From the NCBI GenBank assembly GCA_910589415.1, contig OU342636.1:7608437-7672436 (forward strand): a DNA stretch of 64,000 nucleotides, read 5' to 3'. The position numbers and the translations under genes were made by a program. The notes under the pieces are model-generated. The model was not told where the DNA came from, did not search any database, and was given only the letters and a program-made list of their open reading frames with translations. Source of the DNA: Malachius bipustulatus. Its lineage: Eukaryota; Arthropoda; Insecta; Coleoptera; Melyridae. Position 1 is the stretch's first letter; the number at the start of each line of letters is the position of its first letter. Positions 22,888 through 33,600 of the stretch are shown here, piece by piece.

Positions 22888-23073
22888 CTACAAGAAATTA
22901 ATCCCGTAAAAATAATATAAGGTAACCACACATAAATGTAGACTCATTCAGAACACTCTTCAGTGTCATATCTGGGTACACCCAAATCTGTTCATGGTAG
23001 TGATTTTAAAAATTTGATTATATTCCCATTCTTTAAAATAACAATTGAGTACAAGGAAATATATTTTACTTAC

Positions 23074-23129
23074 CTTTCTGGATCCTTCGGAAATGAGAAA
23101 AAACTTAGCCCAACCACAACAGCAGAACA
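23074..23129 (-). CDS. THAP gene exon a (first half of zinc finger)
   Basis: Reads CSAVVVGLSFFSFPKDPER; SFPKDPE is the conserved THAP segment. It ends in the donor GTAAGT with a two-base overhang that joins exon b in phase. The first Cys pair (possibly CRSC) and the start codon are not resolved; an acceptor-like TTGTAG lies just upstream, so another exon is likely. Confidence 0.6.
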
Positions 23130-23428
23130 TGACCTACAATAATTATTGGAGGCAGAGCATCACCTTTTCGTACTATAAGTATCGGTCATGGTACTTATTA
23201 TTTAATGTTATTTAATAATAAATAATCAGTACGTGTTCCTGTGACGACAGCTAACTACCGAATAGTTTGATTGAATTTGAATTTGAAAGTTTGGTTACCA
23301 CGTTTGCTTGTGACGTTTATCAGCTGTTATTGCGCCGCCATTTTGAAAAGGAGTAGATTTTGAGACATGCGCGTCCCAGTCAAAATCGGCCTATGTCCTT
23401 ACTGCCTGGCTCTATACTGTGCCCGTTC

Positions 23429-24556
23429 ATAATAACATTGGGGAAAGAGTTACATCGTTCAGAATGAACGCCGTGTGATCGCACGGTAGACAACTTTTCA
23501 TCCCAAGAAATTATATGGATGATAAACGCCCGTCATGCGCAGTAGCAAAAACGAGCGGTTATTCGTGATTTTTTAAATATGAAATTATGAAATATTATTA
23601 GGTTAGAAATTATTGGAGAATGGAGATGTAGAAATAGAATCTGATTCAAGTTCGATTTAATAATTATTGTTTGTTCCACCGTCCGTTTTTGGTTTTAATT
23701 AGGTATATTTGTTATGTGGATAGTTTTGTTAAAATACCTATAAAACCTAAAATGGAAAAGATAAAATATAAGCCTCTAATAAGTACAGAGTCACATTCAT
23801 CATCATTATCTTCGAAGTCATCATAAAAATCTGATATATTATAATTATTATAAACGAAGCTAGGTACAATTGCTACCTTGTTTAATATTCAGATCAATTT
23901 TAATTTCCTGACCGAAAGCTGTTATATATGAATTAAAATAAATTATAACATCAACATTTAAGGACGAACGGGAAATTACACGACTCGCGTGATTGAAAAA
24001 ATCTTTATTACTGAAAAAAATTTAGGTTATGTAGTATGTACAACTACTGTCGAAAACTTCTCTGAGAGCGTTAATTCGCCCGGTAGGTTGTTTATCATTC
24101 ACACCGTGTTTATTATGAACGCACTCCAGGACTTCAGGCCCGTGCGACATAGTCATTGTCATTACTGTCACTGTGTCACTTCAGCACTGTCTCAAGTCAA
24201 CATCCAGCTGTTTAGTTTTGACTTTGAATGTTTTGATTAAATTGTAAAATTGTAAACAAAAACAAACCTTCAACCTTCCTTCCTTCTAGGAATAAAAAAA
24301 TTAAAGAATAGAATAGTAAATAAAAATAAAAGTACTTCCTTATACAATAATATTAGTATGTTCAATGTTTGTAAATAAATAATGTGAATATGAATAATTA
24401 TTGTGGTAAGACTAGAGATGCGCCTTAGACCTTAGAGATACTTCCAGAATCCAGACATTAATGAAGGCATCATTCAAGAAGGTTACAGTAGGAATCTTCA
24501 TTGTTTTTCATTTAAAATTGGGCAAAAATTATTATTTTTGGAGTATTTAATTTGGC
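23429..24556. other. No gene seen
   Basis: AT-rich. GTTCATAATAACATTGGGG near 23,425 and GTGTTTATTATGAACGCACT near 24,108 are weakly inverted and may be remains of the element into which the THAP transposon inserted. A plus-strand ORF at 23,989-24,240 resembles nothing known. Confidence 0.3.
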
Positions 24557-27500
24557 AATCCTGTGGTTTGGTCTTCCAAAACACCCCTCTACTACCCCCA
24601 CTACATGTTGTCTGCTCTCGACCGGGCGACTACTCTCAGCGTTGCCACATGCTATTCGTTCTACTACGTTCTGCAGACAATCTCGGCAAAGCGTGCTTTC
24701 CACACTGGTTCGCTTCGCTCCCCGCCCGTTTAGATCATTCTATCTCTATCTATCTATCACAGCTGAGCTGCTCCACAGAATAGATGAATAGAATAATAAA
24801 TGCAAGTCGTCAGTCGTCTGCTTACGTATACTTCCGTTGTGCTTCCGTATTGTAAATATGTAAAAACATTACTATGTACTAGGCCAGGCCCGGCCGCGGC
24901 CGGCATTCTCGTTACAATTATTAATTATTATTGTTACGATAATAGGTACCTAGGTATACTATAAGGAACGGTGGAAAAATGATATAGGTAGGTACCTACG
25001 TACCTACTACCTACTCGACTTCAATTATTAATAATAAATTGATTAGGTAGCTATAGCTATACCTATCCGAGTCGGATAATACGACCTACTAAAAGCATTA
25101 CTTCTTTGGTGAGATGAGTAGGTAGGTATTTTTGTTATCTACACAACCTGCAGCAAATAATTAGTGTTCTAAAATATTATTTTGTTCAATTATTGTTCGA
25201 TGGAACATGACTTGTTTTTATGTTATGATGCAGATTTCTAACGTGGCTGATCTAGCAACAGATTCATATCCGAGAATCATGTTTTTACAGCGGACCAGAC
25301 AAATAGTGCTCGGTAAAGTTAAAATTAGTTATAGTCATGGTATTTTTGATTTTTTAATCATTTACCCTACTCATGATACGGAATTCCCTATATTATCTAT
25401 TTTGAATGTTCTACCAATTATTACCAACCCTAAATATTCGCTATTTGAAGATATTATTTATAAAAAGTAAATAGGTAGGTAGGTATATCTCATGATCTGT
25501 AATACGTTATTATTAGGTATTCTTGCAATCATGAAAATCAAGTAAGAAAACTTAGCATTTTATCGGGTCAGGAAGACTATGGCGGACAGAAATATTTCAA
25601 AGGCCCTATCCATCGAGACCAGTGGCGTTCCGAAATTATTGGGGGTTGAGCGAGAAACAAAAAAAATCCCCTACACTTAAAAAAATTACAGCTTCCACGC
25701 ACAACATTGTGTCAGCAAAGCTATGTCAGGGAAAAATACTTCAAAGGATTCCCTCTGGATACCGCTCTGGATATTTTAATGAAAATTAATAGACAGGTAT
25801 TACTCATCAAGAGGCATTTTTTCATGTACCACATTTTGTTTTATCTCCACTAGTGACATCTTGCTTTTACCTATGCATATTTTTATATTTTTTTATTGTC
25901 AATTAACGACAATCTTGTGACCATGTAGAGAAACAGAATTTATGTTTTTTTAGGCGAAAGCTGTGCTTCGGACTAAAAAAAATAGTTAATCAAATTTGCT
26001 TGGAAATGAATGGGGATTCCAAAAAAGATTTCTATATGAACAGAAAACAGTGGCGTACCATCAATGTCTGTCTGCTAAAATATGCAGGTAAAATTCTGCA
26101 CAATCGTGCACCATCGTCACTAGTATAAATAAAATGAAACGTGGCACGTGAAAAAAATCTCCTTGATGCGTAATACCCTCGGTAATACCTGTATACAAAA
26201 TTTCATTAAAATATCCAGAGCGGTATTACAGATATCACGAAAAAATGATTTATTTTAATAAAACTTTACCACCCTGTATGTCAAAAGTTAAGACTTTTAG
26301 GACATACGTTCTTATGAAGTTTTCTTCTTAAAATAAACCCAAAAATCACCTCCTTAAATATTGACATTCAATTACATAGCACCCTGTATGTGGGTTTCTA
26401 GACATTCGAGAACATTTAATTTAAAATAATGATCACATCAGTGATGAAGTAATTTAATTTTATTGTTTGCTGTTAAAGTGTGATTGTTTTCTACTAAGTG
26501 TTTTGCAAAATTTTATGTTTCTGGATGTTTGAGTCTGTAAGAGTTTAGGTGTTCGTTGTAGCTAATTTTTTGGTTAATTTCTGCAAGTCTGTCCTTGTAT
26601 AAACTGAATTACAATAATGAGAACAGTTTAATCGATAACTATTAAGTTTTTGTAATTGAGATGTTTTCTTTTGCATCCAGCAATATAGACCCATTGCTCA
26701 TAAAATATTTAAATGAAATATTAAATGTAATGAAATATCGTGTGATCTACAAAATTTTTCATCAACTATAGTGCCTTGGAAGAGAGAGATGGCTATTGCA
26801 GTCATGTCTGAGCTCATTTTACTAAAATAATTCTGTAATAACTTTTGTAGTTCAAATTCTCATGTGTCATATTTAATTTCAATTCCTGTCAGTTTCATTA
26901 AAATATTAAAGATATAATAGTGAAAAACAATAATTTATTACTATAATTTAAGAACGTGATGAAATTACTGTTATATGTTACTAAACACCTAATACCTTAA
27001 TTGTCACTTTTTTATGATTCATGACATTTTTGACCACTATTCTTCACAAATTTTGTCAAATTGAGAAAGAAACGTCAAATTGAAATATTGTTTTATCCTC
27101 ATTCAGAAAGACAGAATTCTGAGTTTCTGAGATAACGATTTAGGGTTCTTGTATTACCGACACTAAGGCAAGTAAGGGTCAGTGTCGGTAATACAGATAC
27201 CCTACAACGGCTCGAGTTGTTCATCCTCCTTGAAATACAACCAATGCCAAACTGCAATTATTAGTAAGAAACTCAGCACCATACGTACTCAGCAGATATC
27301 GTTACTGTTCCAGGTTAGTTTCTTTACTCTAACAAAGTTCATTATGCAAGTAGTCATGTTTTTATTTATTGTTCTATGATTTGTAGATCATTGATTGGAT
27401 TAGTCAATTACACATCAAAATACAATTGTTTGTATTTTTCTGGCAGGCATGCTTCATTTTATTCAAGGCAATAATAATAGTTGATAAAAAATTTTGTGGA

Positions 27501-27821
27501 TCACCCGATATACATATTACTGCACAAGCAATAATAAGCATACATTTGCATTGTTTATTGTTTCTTTTGTTTACATTATTTACGTTCTTTATTTAACTCT
27601 TTACATTATTTACCTTAAAAGAGTCCATGTAAAGAATGATTTCTTTACCCGTAAAGAATCGCGTAAAGAATAGAGGTAAAGAATACTGCATATCACAAGC
27701 CACAAGCCAGTTATAATATTTTATTTATCTAATTGAACCCTATGCTGCAACAACGTTGTAATTGATAAAAGTAAATTTTGCGGGAAATCGAAATAAACAT
27801 TTTTTGTGAACCAATATAATA
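24557..27821 (+). repeat. Giant palindrome, left arm
   Basis: Runs from CCTGTGGTTTGGTCTTCCAA at about 24,557 to ACCAATATAATA at 27,821 and returns inverted in 28,096-30,488. Matching blocks in mirror order include the Mipp1-proximal GGTTTGG motif, TTGTTTTTACAGCGGACCAG, AGTGTCGGTAATACA, GCTCGAGTTG/CGAGCCGTTG and the TTCTTTAC block. The arm is about 870 bp longer than its partner, partly because of the hairpin at 25,760-26,228 and flanking DNA, which the right arm lacks. No host exon is seen in it. Confidence 0.88.
25760..26228. mobile_element. Hairpin element found only in the left palindrome arm
   Basis: ACCGCTCTGGATATTTTAAT at 25,761 returns inverted at 26,209-26,228. ACAGGTATTAC and CATCAAG blocks are mirrored too. 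It is absent from the corresponding place in the right arm (near 29,400), so it inserted after, or was lost from one arm since, the duplication. Confidence 0.65.
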
Positions 27822-28095
27822 CAGGATGTCCCAGCTTATTCGAAGCGGTCTCTGTAGGCCAAACAATGGACTTTTAAAAAAAAAAATTTGAAAATTCAAG
27901 TACAGAATCACAATCGCCATAATTTAAAATTATTTTGGAGTATACAGAGTGTCCCATATGAGAGTGGCATATCAAAGTTATGTTTTTTTAAATGGAATGC
28001 TCCTATGTTATTGCATTTTTGGATTGTCTGAGAAGAGAAAATAAGATTGGCTTTTATAGTTGGTGTTTAAATTCAAGGGAAGCTGGGACATCCTG
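27822..28095. mobile_element. FB-A foldback element, copy 3, at the palindrome centre (274 bp)
   Basis: Starts CAGGATGTCCCAGCTTATTC (27,822) and ends AGCTGGGACATCCTG (28,095), with TA on each side. Only one arm remains (TATCAAAGTTATGTTTTTTT, CATTTTTGGATTGTCTGAGA and on); the second arm is reduced to about 15 bases. This is exactly the spacer between the two giant arms. Confidence 0.82.
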
Positions 28096-30488
28096 TATTA
28101 TATTGGTTCACAAAAAATGTTTATTTAGATTTCCCGCAAAATTTACTTTTATCACTTACAACGTTGTTGCAGCATAGGGTTCAATTAGATAAATAAAATA
28201 TTATAACTGGCTTGTGGCTTGTGATATGCAGTATTCTTTACCTCTATTCTTTACGCGATTCTTTACGGGTAAAGAAATCATTCTTTACATAGACTCTTTT
28301 AAGGTAAAGAATGTAAAGAGTTAAATAAAGAACGTAAAGAACGTAAATAATGTAAACAAAAGAAACAATAAACAATGCAAATTTACGCTTATTATTGCTT
28401 GTGCAGAAATATGTATATCGGGTGATCCACAAAATTTTTTATCAACTATTATTATTGCCTTGAATAAAATGAAGCATGTCTGCCAGAAAAATACAAACAA
28501 TTGTATTTTGATGTGTAATTGACTACTCCAATCAATGATCTACAATTCATACAACAATAAATAAAAACATGACTACTTGCATAATGAACTTTGTTAGAGT
28601 ACAGAAACTAACCTGGAACAGTAACGATATCTGCTGAGTACGTATATGGTGCTGAGTTTCTTACTAATTATTGCAGTTTGGCATTGGTTGTATTTTAAAT
28701 TCGAGCCGTTGTAGGGTATCTGTACCGACACTGACCCTTACTTGCCTTAGTGTCGGTAATACAAGAACCCTAAATCGTTATCTCAGAAACTCAGAATTCT
28801 GTCTTTCTGAATGAGGATAAAACAATATTTCAATTTGACGTTTCTTTCTCAATTTGACAAAATTTGTGAAGAATAGTGGTCAAAAATGTCATGAATCATA
28901 AAAAAGTGACAATTAAGGTATTAGGTGTTTAGTAACATATAACAGTAATTTCATCACGTTCTTAAATTATAGTAATAAATTATTGTTTTTCACTATTATA
29001 TCTTTAATATTTTAATGAAACTGACAGGAATTGAAATTAAATATGACACATGAGAATTTGAACTACAAAAGTTATTACAGAATTATTTTAGTAAAATGAG
29101 CTCAGACATGACTGCAATAGCCATCTCTCTCTTCCAAGGCACTAGTTGATGAAAAATTTTGTAGATCACACGATATTTCATTACATTTAATATTTCATTT
29201 AAATATTTTATGAGCAATGGGTCTATATTGCTGGATGCAAAAGAAAACATCTCAATTACAAAAACTTAATAGTTATCGATTAAACTGTTCTCATTGTAAT
29301 TCAGTTTATACAAGGACAGACTTGCAGAAATTAACCAAGAAATTAGCTAGTGTAGGCAATTTTTTTTTGTTACCCGCTCAACCCCCAATAATTCCGAAAC
29401 GCCACTGGTCTCGATCGATAGGGAATCCTTTGAAATATTTTTCCCTGCCATAGCTTCGCTAACACAATGTTGTGCGGGGAAGCTGTAAATTTTCCAAGTG
29501 TGGGCAATTTTTTTTTGCGCTCAACCCCCAATAATTTCGGAACGCCACTGGTCTCGATGGATAGGGCCTTTGAAATATTTCTGTCCGCCATAGTCTTCCT
29601 GACCCGATAAAATGCTAAGTTTTCTTACTTGATTTTCATGATTGGCAAGAATACCTAATAATAACGTATTACAGATCATGAGATATACCTACCTATTTAC
29701 TTTTTATAAATAATATCTTCAAATAGCGAATATTTAGGGTTGGTAATAATTGGTAGAACATTCAAAATAGATAATATAGGGAATTCCGTATCATATGAGT
29801 AGGGTAAATGATTAAAAAATCAAAAATACCGACTACTTATAACTAATTTTAACTTTACCGAGCACTATTTGTCTGGTCCGCTGTTAAAACATGATTCTCG
29901 GAAATGAATCTGTTGCTAAAATCAGCCAAGTCCCTACTGTACCTATATAATATCCAGAGATGTTTATATATTCCACACTAGTAATGTAATATACTATTTT
30001 CGATCGTTCCGCATGCTTTTTCCGCAATGTGTTAGAACAATAATAATTGTGAAGAGAAGATGACATAGGTAGGTAGGTACTCTCTTTTCTTTTTCTTTTT
30101 TTAAAGTATGTAGGTATGTAATAATAATTATTATTATTATATTATACCGCAGTGATCTGCATTATTATAGGTAATAGGTACTATACAGTAACCTAATTCT
30201 AATTCGATGTACCTCCTATTTTACTATTTAATAAGGAACGGGCATCGGATACCGACTGGACGACTGGCCTAATTCTAATAATTATTCCGTGGGCCACGGG
30301 GAGAGAAGCGAACTCGAACAGAGAGAGGAGAAGCGAATTCAGGAGAGGGTAACGCCAAAGCCAGACGTCGACGAGGCCGCTGCGCTGCAACGGCAACGAG
30401 TTACGTACGGCAACGCTGTGAGCGACGCGAGTGGAAAAAGTGGAATGGGCACGTGAGGGGTGTTTTGGAAGACCAAACCACAGGATTA
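28096..30488 (-). repeat. Giant palindrome, right arm
   Basis: Mirror of 24,557-27,821. It starts TATTATATTGGTTCACAAAA and ends GAAGACCAAACCACAGGATT about 35 bases before the Mipp1 start codon. Near the outer end (30,230-30,450) the arms diverge strongly but keep islands such as CAGCGTTGCC (left) and its complement. The Mipp1 promoter therefore sits in or beside this arm. Confidence 0.88.
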
Positions 30489-30521
30489 CCTTTAATTTAT
30501 TATCAAAGCTGTAACAATAAC

Positions 30522-30690
30522 ATGCTCTCATTCACCAGCTTAGTAATTTTTATATTACTGATGTTCGCCAATATCTCTTCTGAAATATGCATCAACTTAC
30601 CAAACCTCCAGGGTTATGAGCATCATCTTGCATTCATATCCCCCTACAGATTCGTCGCCAATAACACTTTCGGAAAACTGGAATTTGAAG
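30522..30690 (+). CDS. Mipp1: Mipp1 exon 1 (signal peptide)
   Basis: ATG chosen because it begins a classic hydrophobic signal sequence (MLSFTSLVIFILLMFANISS) and lies just after the palindrome. Ends LEFE plus one base before GTAACA. ISPYRFVANNTF is a family-typical N-terminal segment. Confidence 0.88.
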
Positions 30691-33600
30691 GTAACATTTG
30701 AGTTTTTTTTTAAATTTACTCTCGAATTTACTAGAACACACGTTTAGTTGCTTGAATACATTTTCCTACTCAGGATGCACTCCCGAAAAGTTATGGATGC
30801 TCGTCAGACATGGGACCAGGACACCCAGTTCCAAGACGATCGAGAGAATGAAAACACGTCTTCCACAAATCAAGAATTTAATTTTTCAAACAAATACTCA
30901 ATCAGGTAAGAGTGCTGGTGCTGTTTGTGTATGGCTGGTTTATGTAGTGGATGATGTTTCTCTATCTGTATCTTTTGATTTTCTGCCATAATAGATGAAA
31001 TTTCAATTCGCCTTGGAGATTTAGATGTGCTGAAGCAGTGGGAATCACTGCTTCCTGATGATGATGCTGAGATTCTCACTCACGAAGGAGAAGAAGAGAT
31101 GATGGGGCTGGCTGAAAGAATGCAGAGCAGATTTCCCACACTGCTAAGTCGAATTTATAGTAATACCTCATATCAGGTGAGATTGAGGGTATCCTGTTGT
31201 TTGGGGGTCCAAATGTAATCCAAACCACAGCCCCTCTAGACTAGTCATGTTATTAGACATCGTCTGGTAGCCGGAGTGGTGAATTAAGTAAAAGTAACTA
31301 ATAGTTACACAATTTTCAATGGTCATTTCGTTATGTCGTAACTCATTTATGAGCTGTACAGCGTTGTCACCTTGTTAGGGTTAGTCTAGATTCTAGAGGA
31401 AACTGAGCAAGCTCACACACAACTTCCGCTCAAATTTTTGCATAACATTTATGTTTTCAACCCTTGCTTCGTAGAATCTCTGCATACTGATGGATGATAA
31501 ATAAAACACTATTGTTAAAAAATTCTACTATATACAGGTGTCCAGTTTAAGTGGCAGTACACGGTGATCTTGGAAACGCTAAGAAATACAGGGTGGGTTA
31601 AATTAGAGAAAATTTGCACAATTTTATGCCTAATAAGAAGCTAAAAAAAAATTAGGGTCATTATTTACATCCGCGGCTCCTACAGTTTCACTATGGAACT
31701 TATATAGGGGTGGAGAACATACCTATAGCAACACCAGGAAGGTATTCATTTGCTGGGCAAATGAAAGGGAAAGCCACAAAACGGTGTAAAAAAATGGTTT
31801 TGAGAGTGCGGAGGGAGTGCGGTCCTGACAAGAGGCACCGATTAGATGCCGCGATCCCGGATAAAACCACTTCACCATAATTGCCAAGTATTCTATTCTG
31901 TGTTAGAGGCTCACAGAGCCGGACTGAGCGATATATCCGCTTTCATTACGTGTTCAGTCCGCACAGGGATTGATGCAACGATTTTCGGATTATAAATTCA
32001 AAATAAATGCAAAATTCAAAATAAAAATCGTGGTACTGTTATTTTCGAAGATTTTCCTTGCCCTGAAAGTGAAAAAAAAAAATAGAAATTCGACCGTAGT
32101 GCCAAAGAGGCCTTAGTTGTGACCTTAATATTAGTTTGCCATGGCTGTTTTTACTTTCTTACCCACCCAGCACCCCTATTTCGCTCCTCGGTCCCGAAAA
32201 AATTGATGAAACTTAGGAGCCGCGGATGTAAACAATTACCAAAATTAGAATAGTTTCAGACGTTGCTGAAGTATCCTGAAAAAACTGAAAAATCTAAATT
32301 TCTTATTTATGCCATAACTTTTTTATTATTGATAATGAATTGATTATTTTTGACAGTTTGACATAAGTCATCAAAAGCTATCTCTTTTGATATTATAAAG
32401 ATTTTCCAAGCTGACTAGATCACAGCGTTTTCATAGCCGACTTTTGTTTTCCTTATGGCCGCCCTTTTGTTTTTTTATGTCGTTCGGTATAAAAAAAAAT
32501 CATGGAAACCAAAAATTTTATCAGATTAAAAAAAAAGTTTCTTCAAAATTTTATTTAATTAAGTTAAAAAAATTAACTTTTTACACTGAATATCATATAA
32601 AAATTAAAAAACCATAGGGCATAAGTAATATGACTTCATATTGACGTAATTGGGTGAAAAAAGGTGAAGGTAAAGCATTTATGATTTTTTTTTAAATTTA
32701 TTATTAATTTTTGGTTTGAATGATTTTTTTATACCGAACGACAAAAAAATAATAAGGTGGTCATAAGAAAAACAAAAGCGGGCTATGTAAACTCAGGGAT
32801 CTCGTTGGCTTAGAAATTTTTTGTAATCAATCAATCAATCAATCAATCAATCTTTATTGGTCAATGTACACAATATTAGTGTTTTTGACAAGTCAAGTCT
32901 GTTTAAAATAATATCACAGGAATGCAATATTACATCTACATCATGTTCCTTACAATTATTATTCCTTATCGTCTGTATACAAGACTAACGTGAAAATATT
33001 TAAATTTAAAACAATATCAGAACATGAAAATATCACACAAATTCAAATTTTTAAACACACAATAAATATTACAGAAAGAATTCGAATAATCTTGCACTAC
33101 GACACGACAAGTTTTAAAACAAAAAAAAAACACTGTCAAAATATGCATTTTTAATTGGTAATCAATTTAACCTTACAAACGCAACATCGAGGACAGCACC
33201 AAGCAGTCACCCCACATTTCAGTGCATTGCTAGCTGTTCACTATTATTCCTCTATTTTAGTATTCAAGTATGTTTCCACTGTGTAAAAGCAGGATTTTTT
33301 TGACTTTGCGTTTCTATGAAACATTTGTTCAGAAAGCATTATTGACTTTGCATTTGAATTTATTCAATGGTATATTTTTAATTTCATTACATAATTTGTT
33401 ATATAGGGTTACTGGTAACTGGATACATTCCTTTGGTGATCTGATAAAACAAGAGGTAAGAAGTAAATTAACCCCAACATGCACTATACAAAACTCAATA
33501 GATTTTGGGATATTTCGATTTTCAACTTTTCTTAAAAAAATGGTTTCAAATGTCTTGAAATGTAATTTTCAAAAAATCTACTTTAACTTTTTGTTTTTTT

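Larger units (their letters stand above)
21012..23428 (-). mobile_element. THAP-domain TIR transposon (P-superfamily-like), 2,403 bp
   Basis: Ends CACAGTATAGAGCCAGGCAG (continuing ten more identical bases) at 21,019 and inverted at 23,421. It is flanked by an exact 7-bp duplication CCCGTTC (21,012-21,018 and 23,422-23,428). P-superfamily elements make 7-8-bp target duplications and encode a THAP DNA-binding domain, both matched here. The minus strand holds at least four phase-compatible exons encoding a THAP zinc finger, a linker and a TPRKVKLRKQLQ helix. No RNase-H-like catalytic domain is visible, so this copy is probably non-autonomous. Confidence 0.7.

Noticed and set aside
30453..30521. 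Upstream in-frame extension of Mipp1 exon 1
   Set aside because: These codons lie in the palindrome arm; the ATG at 30,522 directly begins a signal peptide.
32825..32852. (AATC)n run as a CRISPR-like or regulatory array
   Set aside because: Simple microsatellite, best explained as a LINE tail.
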